A stretch of DNA of 64,000 nucleotides from Pararhizobium_B sp963760965 (GTDB lineage Bacteria > Pseudomonadota > Alphaproteobacteria > Rhizobiales > Rhizobiaceae): contig CAVXEW010000005.1 in NCBI GenBank assembly GCA_963760965.1, forward strand, positions 201,738-265,737, written 5' to 3'. The notes under the pieces are model-generated. The model saw nothing but the letters and a program-made list of their open reading frames with translations. It did not search any database and had not been told where the DNA came from. Position numbers and translations under genes: made by a program. Within the stretch, counting starts at the first letter, position 1. The number at the start of each line of letters is the position of its first letter. Positions 26,607 to 36,749 of this stretch are shown one piece after another.

Positions 26607-29600
26607 TCAAAGACGGCCGAGCGCGCGCAGTTCACGCAGCGCGGCGGCATCGCGCGCCGACACGTCCGGGAACTCCGGATCGGAGCCGACGTCGTCGGTA
26701 ATGCGCCACGAGCGTGCGCATTTCCGGCCGAGGGCGAGCGCCGGAACGACCGCGACCGACTTCACCTCGTCGAGCCGGAACGCGTCGGACGGCCCCTCGC
26801 CTTCGACGATACCGATGTCCGAAGTGATGCAGATCTCGGAGAAGTCGCGCCCGACCAGCGCTTCGCGCAGCGCGGGGTCGTCGATGTAGACGACAGGGGC
26901 CGCCTCGAGAGAAGAGCCGATTCGCTTCTCGCGGCGCTCGATCTCCAGCGCACCGGTGACAACGCGGCGGACCGTGCGGATCTTCTTCCACTTCGCAGCC
27001 AGCGCCTCGTCCTTCCAGCCGGCCGGCACTTCGGGAAACTGCTCGAGGTGCACCGAGACGGCGTCCGGATCCCGCGACAGCCAGGCCTCTTCCATGGTGA
27101 AGGGCAGCATCGGCGCAAGCCAGGTGGCCAGGCAGTCGAAGATGGTGCGGATCACCTGCAGCGCGGCCTTGCGGCGATCGCTCGACGGGGCGTCGCAGTA
27201 GAGGGCGTCCTTGCGCACGTCGAAGTAGAAGGCCGAAAGCTCGATGTTGGCGAAATCGACGAGGTGGCGCGCGATGCGCTTGAAGTCGAAGTCGTCGTAA
27301 CCCTTGCGCACCACCGCGTCGAGCTCGAAGAGACGATGGAGCATGAAGCGCTCCAGTTCCGGCATGCCGTCGACCGGCACGGTCCCGCCGGTGTCGTGGC
27401 TGAGCGTGCCGAGCATCCAGCGGACGGTGTTGCGGAGCTTGCGGTAGGCGTCGACATTGGTCTGGATGATCGCCTTGCCGAGGCGCTGGTCCTCGCCGTA
27501 GTCGGTCGTCATCACCCAGAGGCGCAGGATATCGGCGCCGGAGGAGGCCATGACCTCCTGAGGGGTAACGGTGTTCCCCTTCGATTTCGACATCTTCTCG
27601 CCCTTCTCGTCCATGGTGAAGCCATGGGTGATGACGGCGTCGTAGGGCGCGCGGCCGCGCGTCGCGCAGCTTTCGAGCAGCGACGAATGGAACCAGCCCC
27701 GGTGCTGGTCGGAGCCCTCCAGATAGACGTCGGCGGGCCATTTCAGGTCCGGGCGGTCCTCCAGGGTGAAGGTGTGCGTCGAGCCCGAATCGAACCAGAC
27801 GTCGAGGATGTCCCTCACCTGATGCCATTTCTCGGGGTCGTGGTCGTTGCCGAGGAAGCGCTCCCTGGCTCCGTCGGCGAACCAGGCGTCGGCACCCTCC
27901 TTCTCGAATGCCTCGAGGATACGGGCGTTGACGGCGTCGTCCTTGAGGATCTCGCCATTGTCGTCGGCGAAGACGCAGATCGGCACGCCCCAGGCGCGCT
28001 GGCGCGAGAGCACCCAGTCCGGCCGGTCCTCGATCATGCCGCGCAGCCGGTTCTGGCCGGCGGCGGGCACGAAACGCGTGGCATCGATGGCGGCAAGAGC
28101 ACGGTTGCGGAGCGTGTCGGGCTTGTCCGCGCTCACGCCGTCGCCGCTATCGCGGCTTCGCTCCGCGGGGGCGGCCTGACCGGCCGACGCCCGGTCGGGC
28201 TTGCCGCCTGTGGTGTTTTCGGCGCTCACGCTGCCGCCGCTATCGCGGCTTCGCTCCGCGGGGGCGGCCTGACCGGCCGACGCCCGGTCGGGCTTGCCGC
28301 CTGCGGTGTTTTCGGCGCTCACGCTGCCGCCGCTATCGCGGCTTCGCTCCGCGGGGGCGGCCTGACTGGCCGACGCCCGGTCGGGCTTGCCGCCTGTGGC
28401 GGGATCGAGGCCGAATCCGTTCAGGTCCCTGTCCATATAGGCGAACCATTGCGGCGTGTTGCGGAAGATGATGGGCTTCTTCGAGCGCCATGAATGGGGA
28501 TAGGTGTGCTTCAGCCGGCCGCGGGCGAAGAGCATGTGCCTGTCGATCAGCGCGGCAATGACGCGCTTGTTGGCGTCGCCCTTCTTGCCCTTGTCGTCGA
28601 TGACGCGGGCGGGCCCCTCCGGCGCGTCGGGGCCGAAGCCCGGCGCATCGGCGGTGTAGAAGCCGTCATCGTCGACGGTGAAGGGGATCCGCGCCTTGAT
28701 GTCGCGGGCCTCGAGATCGCGCGCATGATCCATCCACGCGTCGAAGTCCTCCCGGCCGTGGCCGGGTGCGGTGTGCACGAAGCCGGTGCCGGCGTCGTCG
28801 GTGACATGCTCGCCGGGGATCAGGGGGACGGCGAAGGTGTAGCCGAGGTCCTTGAGGGGGTGCTCGCAGATCATGCCTTCCAGGTCTTCGGCATCGACCG
28901 GACCCAGTTCGCGATATTGCAGTTTTGCCTTTTCGAAGGCCTCTGGCGCAAGATTGGCGGCAAAGATCAGTTTCTCGCCGGGCTTCGGACCGAAGTCGTT
29001 CTCCGCGGCAGTCACCTCGTACAGACCATAGCGGATACGCGGGGAGTACGAGATCGCGCGGTTACCGGGAATCGTCCACGGTGTCGTTGTCCAGATGACG
29101 ATGAAGGCTCCCTCAAATGGAGATTTGTAGTCGTCGCCACGGAGCTTCCTCGCACCTTCGTCCAGATCGGACGTCCTGTATGGAAACTTCACCCAGACCG
29201 TGTCGCTCTCGTAGTCCTGATACTCGACCTCGGCTTCCGCCAGCGCGGTCTTTTCCACCACCGACCACATGATCGGCTTGGAGCCGCGATAGAGCTGGCC
29301 GGACATGGCGAACTTCAGCAGTTCGCCGGCGATGCGGGCTTCGGCGTGGAAGTTCATCGTCGTGTAGGGCTTCTTGAAGTCGCCCTCGACGCCGAGGCGC
29401 TGGAATTCGGCCGTCTGGACGTCGATCCAGTGCTGGGCAAACTCGCGGCACTCCTGCCGGAACTCGTTGATGGGCACCTGGTCCTTGTCGAGGCCCTTGG
29501 CGCGATAGCGTTCCTCGATCTTCCACTCGATCGGCAGGCCGTGGCAGTCCCAGCCGGGGACGTAGTTGGAATCGTAGCCGCGCATCTGGAAGGAGCGGGT

Positions 29601-29852
29601 GATGACGTCCTTGAGGATCTTGTTCAGTGCGTGGCCGATATGGATGTTGCCGTTGGCATAGGGCGGGCCGTCGTGCAGGACGAATTTCGGCCGGCCGGCA
29701 GCGTCCTCGCGCAGCTTGCGGTAGAGGTCCATCTCCTGCCAGCGTGCGACGAGCTCCGGCTCCTTCTTCGGAAGGCCGGCCCGCATCGGGAAATCGGTCT
29801 GCGGGAGGAAAAGTGTCTTCGAATAGTCGATCTTCTCGGCGGTGTCGGTCAT
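26607..29852 (-). CDS. ileS: isoleucyl-tRNA synthetase with in-frame repeat insertion
   Basis: Class I aminoacyl-tRNA synthetase of 1081 residues, longer than the roughly 950-1000 usual in this group. The active-site signatures YANGNIHIGHALNK (HIGH) and KMSKSKGNT (KMSKS) are intact. The editing domain and anticodon-binding region read through without breaks. The extra length is about 90 residues of low-complexity repeat inserted just before the conserved TLRNRALAAIDATRFVP block. It consists of 2.9 copies of a 31-residue unit beginning GGKPDRASA. The C-terminus lacks the zinc-finger cysteines, as in many relatives. ATG 29852 begins the family N-terminus TDTAEKIDYSKTLFLP. Confidence 0.95.
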   Translation of the reverse strand: MTDTAEKIDYSKTLFLPQTDFPMRAGLPKKEPELVARWQEMDLYRKLREDAAGRPKFVLHDGPPYANGNIHIGHALNKILKDVITRSFQMRGYDSNYVPGWDCHGLPIEWKIEERYRAKGLDKDQVPINEFRQECREFAQHWIDVQTAEFQRLGVEGDFKKPYTTMNFHAEARIAGELLKFAMSGQLYRGSKPIMWSVVEKTALAEAEVEYQDYESDTVWVKFPYRTSDLDEGARKLRGDDYKSPFEGAFIVIWTTTPWTIPGNRAISYSPRIRYGLYEVTAAENDFGPKPGEKLIFAANLAPEAFEKAKLQYRELGPVDAEDLEGMICEHPLKDLGYTFAVPLIPGEHVTDDAGTGFVHTAPGHGREDFDAWMDHARDLEARDIKARIPFTVDDDGFYTADAPGFGPDAPEGPARVIDDKGKKGDANKRVIAALIDRHMLFARGRLKHTYPHSWRSKKPIIFRNTPQWFAYMDRDLNGFGLDPATGGKPDRASASQAAPAERSRDSGGSVSAENTAGGKPDRASAGQAAPAERSRDSGGSVSAENTTGGKPDRASAGQAAPAERSRDSGDGVSADKPDTLRNRALAAIDATRFVPAAGQNRLRGMIEDRPDWVLSRQRAWGVPICVFADDNGEILKDDAVNARILEAFEKEGADAWFADGARERFLGNDHDPEKWHQVRDILDVWFDSGSTHTFTLEDRPDLKWPADVYLEGSDQHRGWFHSSLLESCATRGRAPYDAVITHGFTMDEKGEKMSKSKGNTVTPQEVMASSGADILRLWVMTTDYGEDQRLGKAIIQTNVDAYRKLRNTVRWMLGTLSHDTGGTVPVDGMPELERFMLHRLFELDAVVRKGYDDFDFKRIARHLVDFANIELSAFYFDVRKDALYCDAPSSDRRKAALQVIRTIFDCLATWLAPMLPFTMEEAWLSRDPDAVSVHLEQFPEVPAGWKDEALAAKWKKIRTVRRVVTGALEIERREKRIGSSLEAAPVVYIDDPALREALVGRDFSEICITSDIGIVEGEGPSDAFRLDEVKSVAVVPALALGRKCARSWRITDDVGSDPEFPDVSARDAAALRELRALGRL
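28131..28399. repeat. 93-bp palindromic tandem repeat inside ileS (2.9 copies)
   Basis: Near-identical 93-bp units start at 28131, 28224 and 28317. Each contains a two-part dyad: in copy 1, GGCGGC (28170-28175) pairs with GCCGCC (28203-28208), and GACCGG (28178-28183) pairs with CCGGTC (28191-28196). A further small CGCGG/CCGCG dyad lies in front. The third copy has one change in the dyad (GACTGG). The unit length is a multiple of three and encodes 31 residues in the synthetase. Confidence 0.95.
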
Positions 29853-30083
29853 GTTTCGGCGATCGGTTCTAGCGCAAGACGCGCCGCTCGGGCTGATTGA
29901 ATTGCAACGGAAATGGCGCTCACACGGCGCCGGTCGCTCCCGGACCTCCACGCCTCCCTCAGGAGGGGGTGAAGGCCGGGCCGATAATTCGCGAAAAGGG
30001 TATCAGCCGGGTTCCTGTCATATCGCCGCGTTCCTTAGACATTTTTTCGGCGGCTGAAAAGGACAAAGGCACCCTGCCCGCGC

Positions 30084-31061
30084 TCAGAAGCAGATCGAAA
30101 GATCGAGCGCGGAGAACGGCCGCACGCCGGAGAGCAGCGCGCGCGCCTCGGCCTCGTCGCTGCGCATCTGCGTCACCAGTGCCTCGAGGCCGTCGAACTT
30201 CGCCTCATCGCGCAGGTGGCCGAAGAACGACACGGCGCAGGTCTCGCCGTAGAGATCGCCCTGGAAATCGAAGACATAGGTTTCCAGAAGCAGAGCTCCG
30301 TCCTCATCGACCGTCGGGCGATTGCCGAAGCTCGCCACGCCGTCGTGAAGCGTGCCGTCGGCGCGACGCAGGCGCACTGCATATATGCCCGGCTTCAGGC
30401 CGAATTCCGGTGACATCGCCATGTTGGCGGTCGGGTAGCCGAGCGTCCGGCCGAGCTGCTTGCCGCGACCGATTTCGGCCTCCACGGTGAAGCGATAGCC
30501 GAGGAGGCCGGCAGCCCCGACGACGTCGCCCCCTGCCAGGAGCTGGCGGATCCGGCTCGAGGAAACCACCTCCGCGTTCTCGTCGCGGAAGGCATCGATG
30601 AGCGTCACGCCGAAGCCCTCCCGTTCGCCCGCGGCCATGAGGAAGGCCGGGCCGCCCTCGCGGCCATGGCCGAAGTGGAAGTCGAAGCCGGTCACGACAT
30701 GGACGACCGCAAGGCTTTCGTGAAGGACATGCCTGATGAAGTCGTCGGCCGAATGCTGCGAGAAGGCGCGCGAGAACGGTTGCTCCACCACACCGTCGAA
30801 GCCCATGGCTCCGAGCACCCGAGCCCGGACAGGAGCCGGCGTGAGGCGGAAGATCGGCACATCGGGACGGAACACCGTGCGGGGATGCGGCTCGAACGTC
30901 AGCACGCAGGCCGGGCGGTTCTCCTCGCCGGCAATGGAGAGAGCCGCTTCCAGGACAGTCTGGTGGCCGCGGTGGACGCCGTCGAAATTGCCGATCGCCA
31001 CGACGGCATGCCGGAGAGGTTCGGGAACGGGCCCGGACAGCGCTATCCGCTCAATGGGCAT
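30084..31061 (-). CDS. ribF: bifunctional riboflavin kinase / FAD synthetase
   Basis: Makes FMN from riboflavin and then FAD. The 325-residue protein has an N-terminal nucleotidyltransferase domain (VVAIGNFDGVHRGHQ, then VVSSSRIRQLLAGGDV). Its C-terminal flavokinase domain contains GRGKQLGRTLGYPTANM and VASFGNRPTVDEDG...LETYVFDF. The ATG at 31061 gives the usual N-terminus; an ATG at 31091 would add ten residues. The order HAD phosphatase-ribF-ileS on the minus strand is common in Hyphomicrobiales. Confidence 0.93.
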   Translation of the reverse strand: MPIERIALSGPVPEPLRHAVVAIGNFDGVHRGHQTVLEAALSIAGEENRPACVLTFEPHPRTVFRPDVPIFRLTPAPVRARVLGAMGFDGVVEQPFSRAFSQHSADDFIRHVLHESLAVVHVVTGFDFHFGHGREGGPAFLMAAGEREGFGVTLIDAFRDENAEVVSSSRIRQLLAGGDVVGAAGLLGYRFTVEAEIGRGKQLGRTLGYPTANMAMSPEFGLKPGIYAVRLRRADGTLHDGVASFGNRPTVDEDGALLLETYVFDFQGDLYGETCAVSFFGHLRDEAKFDGLEALVTQMRSDEAEARALLSGVRPFSALDLSICF

Positions 31062-31112
31062 CTTCGAGATCCCGGGAAGGGGCGCATGCATGGCACTCGG
31101 TCGGAAAATTGC

Positions 31113-31961
31113 TCAGACAAGGTGTTGCATCCAGTAGCGTGGCCGGGCGTCGTGCTCATCGAGATAGGCAGACAGGCGCGCCTCATCAACGGTCCCGGTC
31201 TCGCCGTAGTGACGGGCGTGAATGCCGCTCGAGACGTAGAGGACGTCGAGGCCGAAATCCTGGGCGCCCCTGACGTCGGTTGCCAGGCCGTCGCCGATCG
31301 CGAGCACGCAGGCCTTGTCCACCTGGCCGCGGGCGTCCCTTGCCTCCTCCATCGCTGCCTCGTAGATCGGGCGATGGGGCTTGCCGGCGATCAGCGTCCG
31401 GCCGCCGAGGTCCGCGTAGACCCTCGCCAGCGCGCCGGCGCAGTAGACCAGCCGGTCGCCCCGCTCCACCATGATGTCCGGATTGGCGCAGACGAAGGGC
31501 AGGTCGCGCTTTTTCAGGCGGCCGAGCAGATCGTGATAGTCGTCCGGGCCCTCGACCTCGTCGTCGTAGGGGCTCGTGCAGAGGACGACCTCCGCCTCTT
31601 CCTCGCCGACGAGCTCGATGTCGAGATCGGCGAAGAGTTCGTGCTCGCGTTCCGCGCCGATGAAGAAGACCCGGCGCGGGCCAGCCTCGATCAGATGGCG
31701 CGTCACGTCGCCTGAGGTCACGATGCGGTCGTAGGTCTCGTCCGGCACGCCGAGCGAGCGCATCTGCGCCACGACGCTCCTCCAGCGGCGCGGCGAATTG
31801 GTGATCAGGACCACGGTGCGGCCCGCGCGGCGCTCGGCGGCCAGCGCCTCGCACGCGGCCGGGTAGGAGCGCGCCCCGTTGTGCACCACGCCCCAGACGT
31901 CGCTGAGGATCACCTCGTAGTGCTGGCCCACCTCGGCCAGGCTCGTCGCGCGCCTCGTCAT
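31113..31961 (-). CDS. HAD-superfamily subfamily IIA hydrolase (NagD-like)
   Basis: Haloacid dehalogenase-type phosphatase of 282 residues in the TIGR01459 group. Motif I is SDVWGVVHNG with nucleophile Asp21; a Trp holds the usual second Asp place, as in that group. Motif II is LITNSPRR, and the C-terminal IAGKPHRPIYEAA...AIGDGLATDVRGAQDFG supplies the remaining motifs. The substrate is unknown; relatives are phosphosugar or nucleotide phosphatases. ATG 31961 directly follows AAGGA. It lies 51 nt upstream of ribF. Confidence 0.85.
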   Translation of the reverse strand: MTRRATSLAEVGQHYEVILSDVWGVVHNGARSYPAACEALAAERRAGRTVVLITNSPRRWRSVVAQMRSLGVPDETYDRIVTSGDVTRHLIEAGPRRVFFIGAEREHELFADLDIELVGEEEAEVVLCTSPYDDEVEGPDDYHDLLGRLKKRDLPFVCANPDIMVERGDRLVYCAGALARVYADLGGRTLIAGKPHRPIYEAAMEEARDARGQVDKACVLAIGDGLATDVRGAQDFGLDVLYVSSGIHARHYGETGTVDEARLSAYLDEHDARPRYWMQHLV

Positions 31962-32096
31962 TTTCCTTGCGTCTTTCCGATGCCTGATTTTCGTCAATGT
32001 CCTGAGGCTCACATCGCCCAGCCGCAGACGGATTACAAGCCCCGTCGCCGCCGCGCCGCCATGTTGCGGCGCACAACGGAATTTGCCGGGGCTGTC

Positions 32097-32127
32097 CTTG
32101 ACTCATCCGCGAGCCACTCTTATCTCG
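32097..32127 (+). promoter_or_regulatory. groESL promoter (sigma70 / RpoH-like)
   Basis: TTGACT (32098-32103) and TATCTC (32121-32126) are separated by 17 nt. The same bases fit the alphaproteobacterial heat-shock pattern CTTG-N17-CYTATnT (CTTG at 32097, CTTATCT at 32119). It ends just before the CIRCE dyad, so start and operator coincide. Confidence 0.7.
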
Positions 32128-32133
32128 CCGCCG

Positions 32134-32160
32134 TTAGCACTGTCACAGGACGAGTGCCAA
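32134..32160. promoter_or_regulatory. CIRCE element (HrcA operator) of groESL
   Basis: TTAGCACTG-N9-GAGTGCCAA is one mismatch per arm away from the consensus CIRCE, with the exact 9-nt spacer. It lies directly downstream of the promoter and 57 nt before groES, the standard position for HrcA repression. Confidence 0.88.
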
Positions 32161-32216
32161 TTCCGATCGCACGGACCAGCCGGTCCGCTTATGTCATTCG
32201 ATCAAGGGTAAAGACA

Positions 32217-32513
32217 ATGGCAAGCACCAAATTCCGCCCGCTTCACGACCGCGTCGTGGTTCGCCGGGTCGAGTCCGAGGAAAAAACCAAGGGCGGCATC
32301 ATCATTCCCGACACCGCCAAGGAGAAGCCGCAGGAAGGCGAGATCATCGCCGTCGGTTCCGGCGCCCGCGACGAGAGCGGCAAGGTCGTCGAGCTCGACG
32401 TCAAGGCCGGCGACCGGGTGCTGTTCGGCAAGTGGTCGGGCACCGAGGTGAAGCTCGATGGCGAAGACCTTCTGATCATGAAGGAATCCGACATCATGGG
32501 CATCATCGGCTGA
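32217..32513 (+). CDS. groES: co-chaperonin GroES
   Basis: Lid of the GroEL chamber. The 98-residue protein has the full family sequence: FRPLHDRVVVRRVE, the mobile loop EEKTKGGIIIPDTAKEKP and the GDRVLFGKWSGTEVK barrel. AAGGGTAAA precedes ATG 32217. It is followed by groEL after 63 nt, under CIRCE and heat-shock promoter control. Confidence 0.97.
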   Translation: MASTKFRPLHDRVVVRRVESEEKTKGGIIIPDTAKEKPQEGEIIAVGSGARDESGKVVELDVKAGDRVLFGKWSGTEVKLDGEDLLIMKESDIMGIIG

Positions 32514-32576
32514 GGCCGGTCTCCCAACCCATCCAAGCAGATCAACTGAGGGCGAGAAGCCCGGGAGTTTACTGAC

Positions 32577-34220
<1,644 letters not shown>

Positions 34221-34243
34221 GGAAGCCGACAGGCTTCGCATCG

Positions 34244-34278
34244 AAGGGGCGGCCGGCAACGGCCGCCCCTTTCTTTTT
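34244..34278 (+). terminator. intrinsic terminator of groESL
   Basis: Perfect 12-bp GC-rich stem (34244-34255 with 34260-34271), a GCAA tetraloop and the T-rich tail TCTTTTT at 34272-34278. This is the strongest terminator in the window. Confidence 0.95.
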
Positions 34279-34587
34279 GAGCGACGCCATGCCGGCCGGC
34301 GTTAACCTCATATTAGGGCTATGATTGTTTTTACCCGTCCTCCGTGCAAATATCGTTGCCAGAGTCTCGGAGACTTGCCCAATATAATCAATGGCTCAGC
34401 GCAATGGGGCAGTGTTCTGTTTTGAGACAAAAAATGACCGGTTCAATTGCCGGTTGATCCATATCGAGCCGACCAATCGGCCAATATGAAGCAGTGACGC
34501 TCTTGGGGGGCGACATGCAGAAACTCAGTCAGCCCGGCGGCAGCACCGCCGGCACCGATGGCAGACATCCGGTTCAGAGGCAGTCTC
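34279..34587. other. AT-richer intergenic region with dyad and CtrA-like site
   Basis: No gene is seen here. It contains TTAA-N7-TTAG (34302-34316), one base off the CtrA consensus. It also has a perfect dyad AGTCTC-G-GAGACT (34363-34375) lying between TTGCCA (34356-34361) and TATAAT (34383-34388). The 21-nt gap between these hexamers is too long for a normal promoter but recalls MerR-type spacing. An ATG at 34515 with a run of G upstream opens only about 30 codons. Confidence 0.5.
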
Positions 34588-34971
34588 ATGCCGGCGCCGC
34601 GTGAACTGCTTCGGGTCGGCGGAACGGACGCGGACAATCTCGGCCAGTACTGCGCGACCGACACCTGGCGGGGCGACCTGGAAACAGGCCTCTTCATGCT
34701 CAACTCGACCGCGCGCCAGATTCTTGGTGTCGGCGACAGCAGGGGCCACGGCCTCCTGACGCTGATCCAGTGCTTCGACCCGGCCGACCGGTACCGTCTG
34801 ATCGACCTCTTCGAGCGCGCCGCCAGCGAGCCCATGCGGTTTTCCTTCGTCACGACGATCGCGCGCCACGGAAAGATCGGCCAGTCCGTCTTCTGCATCG
34901 GGCGATCGAGCGGTCACGACGCCGGTGCCGACGGCGAGCTTCGCGGCGTGTTCATCTTTCCCCACCTCTGA
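34588..34971 (+). CDS. small PAS-like protein
   Basis: Soluble 127-residue protein. The middle (TGLFMLNSTARQILGVGDSRGHGLLTLIQCFDPADRYRLIDLFERAAS, followed by a strand-rich end) has the spacing of a PAS fold, but no output domain is attached. Ligand and partner are unknown. ATG 34588 is chosen because AGAGG lies 7 nt upstream; the ATG at 34558 lacks a site. It stands alone between the groESL terminator and fumC. Confidence 0.6.
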   Translation: MPAPRELLRVGGTDADNLGQYCATDTWRGDLETGLFMLNSTARQILGVGDSRGHGLLTLIQCFDPADRYRLIDLFERAASEPMRFSFVTTIARHGKIGQSVFCIGRSSGHDAGADGELRGVFIFPHL

Positions 34972-35193
34972 GCCGCCGCTCCTTTCGCGCGTTTCGTTCG
35001 GGTCGCAAAGGCGGCACTGCCCGACCGGTCCTCCGGGCATCGCTTCCCAAAAATTTGCGCGCGCCGTCTTCCTTCGGCGGGCACGAAGGTGCACATAGGC
35101 TGCGCGGCCGGTTCAGGACCGGCCTGGCCCAACCATGCGGGTGTGCGCTCCGCCGCCGGGGCGTCGCCATTGCCGACGAGGAGAGAAGACGAA

Positions 35194-36585
35194 ATGACGA
35201 CGACCAGGACGGAAACCGATACGTTCGGCCCGATCGAGGTGGCAGCCGACCGCTATTGGGGCGCGCAGAGCGAGCGCTCGCGCGGCAATTTCCGCATCGG
35301 CGGCGAGCGCATGCCGCTGCCTCTCGTCCACGCGCTCGGCATCGTCAAGAAGGCGGCAGCCACCGTCAACCAGCGGCTGGGCAAGCTCGACGAGAAGCTC
35401 GCCGGCGCGATCATCGCCGCAGCAGAAGAGGTCGTCGACGGAAAGCTCGACGACCATTTCCCGCTGGTCGTCTGGCAGACGGGATCGGGCACCCAGTCGA
35501 ACATGAATGCGAACGAGGTGATCTCCAACAGGGCGATCGAGATCCTCGGCGGCGAGATGGGCTCGAAGAAGCCGGTCCACCCCAACGACCACGTCAACAT
35601 GAGCCAGTCCTCCAACGACACGTTCCCGACGGCCATGCACATCGCGACGGCGGTCGAGGCGACCGGACGGCTCATGCCTGCGATCGACCACCTGCACGAC
35701 AGCCTCGCCGACAAGGCCAGCCTCTGGAAGGACATCGTCAAGATCGGCCGCACGCACACGCAGGACGCCACGCCGCTGACCCTCGGCCAGGAATTCTCCG
35801 GCTATGCCGCCGCGCTGAAGCTCGGCAAGGCGCGGATCGAGCAGGCGATCGGCGACGTCTACGCGCTCGCCCAGGGCGGTACGGCGGTCGGCACCGGCCT
35901 CAATGCGCCGGTCGGATTCGACCGGGATTTCGCCAGCGCCGTCGCGGAGATTACCGGCCTGCCTTTCCGCACCGCCGAGAACAAGTTCGAGGCCCTCGCC
36001 TCCCACGGGGCACTCAACAATTTCCACGGCAGCCTCAATGCCCTCGCCGCCGACCTTTTCAAGATCGGCAACGACATCCGCTTCCTCGGGTCCGGGCCAC
36101 GCTCCGGGCTGGGCGAACTCTCCTTGCCGGAGAACGAGCCGGGCTCCTCGATCATGCCGGGCAAGGTCAACCCGACGCAGGCCGAGGCATTGACGATGGT
36201 GGCCACGCAGATCATGGGCAACCAGACGACCGTCTCTATCGCCGCTTCGCAGGGACAGTTCGAGCTCAACGTCTTCAAGCCCGTGATCGCCTACAACGTG
36301 CTGCAGTCGATCGAGTTGCTCGCCGACGTCATGATATCGTTCGCCGACAATTGCGTCGTCGGTATCGAGGCCAACGAGGAGCACATCAGGCAGCTCACCG
36401 AGCGCTCGCTGATGCTCGTCACCGCGCTCGCGCCGACGATCGGTTACGACAACGCGGCCAAGATCGCGAAGACGGCGCACAGGAACGGCACGACGCTGCG
36501 CGAGGAAGCGATCAGCAGCGGCCATGTCACCGCGGAAGACTACGACCGCATCGTGCGGCCCGAGACCATGATCGCTCCGCGCTGA
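35194..36585 (+). CDS. fumC: class II fumarate hydratase
   Basis: Oxygen-stable fumarase of the citric acid cycle, 463 residues. The superfamily signature GSSIMPGKVNPTQ is intact, as are TGSGTQSNMNANEV, HPNDHVNMSQSSNDTFPTA and GRTHTQDATPLTLGQE. GAGGAGAG lies about 9 nt before ATG 35194. It is apparently monocistronic; an inverted repeat (GGCCGGT/ACCGGCC, 35106-35124) sits in the upstream region. Confidence 0.97.
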   Translation: MTTTRTETDTFGPIEVAADRYWGAQSERSRGNFRIGGERMPLPLVHALGIVKKAAATVNQRLGKLDEKLAGAIIAAAEEVVDGKLDDHFPLVVWQTGSGTQSNMNANEVISNRAIEILGGEMGSKKPVHPNDHVNMSQSSNDTFPTAMHIATAVEATGRLMPAIDHLHDSLADKASLWKDIVKIGRTHTQDATPLTLGQEFSGYAAALKLGKARIEQAIGDVYALAQGGTAVGTGLNAPVGFDRDFASAVAEITGLPFRTAENKFEALASHGALNNFHGSLNALAADLFKIGNDIRFLGSGPRSGLGELSLPENEPGSSIMPGKVNPTQAEALTMVATQIMGNQTTVSIAASQGQFELNVFKPVIAYNVLQSIELLADVMISFADNCVVGIEANEEHIRQLTERSLMLVTALAPTIGYDNAAKIAKTAHRNGTTLREEAISSGHVTAEDYDRIVRPETMIAPR

Positions 36586-36650
36586 ACTTCGGTACGCCAG
36601 CCGATTTGCGGGCCGCGGCAGCCGATGCCCCGGCCCGGCCGCTCCTGTTG

Positions 36651-36698
36651 TTTACTTTTAATGAACGGAAAGTCTATAATCGTTCATCTTTAATGAAC
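36651..36698 (+). promoter_or_regulatory. doxX promoter with three ATGAAC half-sites
   Basis: TTTACT (36651-36656), an 18-nt spacer and a perfect TATAAT (36675-36680). The inverted pair ATGAACG (36661-36667) and CGTTCAT (36681-36687) brackets the -10 box. A third direct copy, ATGAAC, lies at 36693-36698, 32 bp (three helical turns) from the first. This is a typical layout for repression by a dimeric regulator. The regulator gene is not nearby. Confidence 0.7.
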
Positions 36699-36749
36699 TC
36701 CGGCCATGTGCCAGATTGCGACCATCCAATCACACCCGGAGTTTCTCCA

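Noticed and set aside
27048..28493. Plus-strand frame through the ileS repeat
   Set aside because: Open only because of GC-rich codon bias and the 93-bp repeat; no ribosome site or family.
29853..30083. T-box leader before ileS
   Set aside because: No T-box core or antiterminator sequence seen, and such leaders are not expected in this class.
34515..34604. ATG with a G-rich ribosome site before the PAS-like gene
   Set aside because: It opens only about 30 codons in a different frame from the PAS-like protein.
35113..36525. Minus-strand frame opposite fumC
   Set aside because: Antisense shadow of an intact fumarase.
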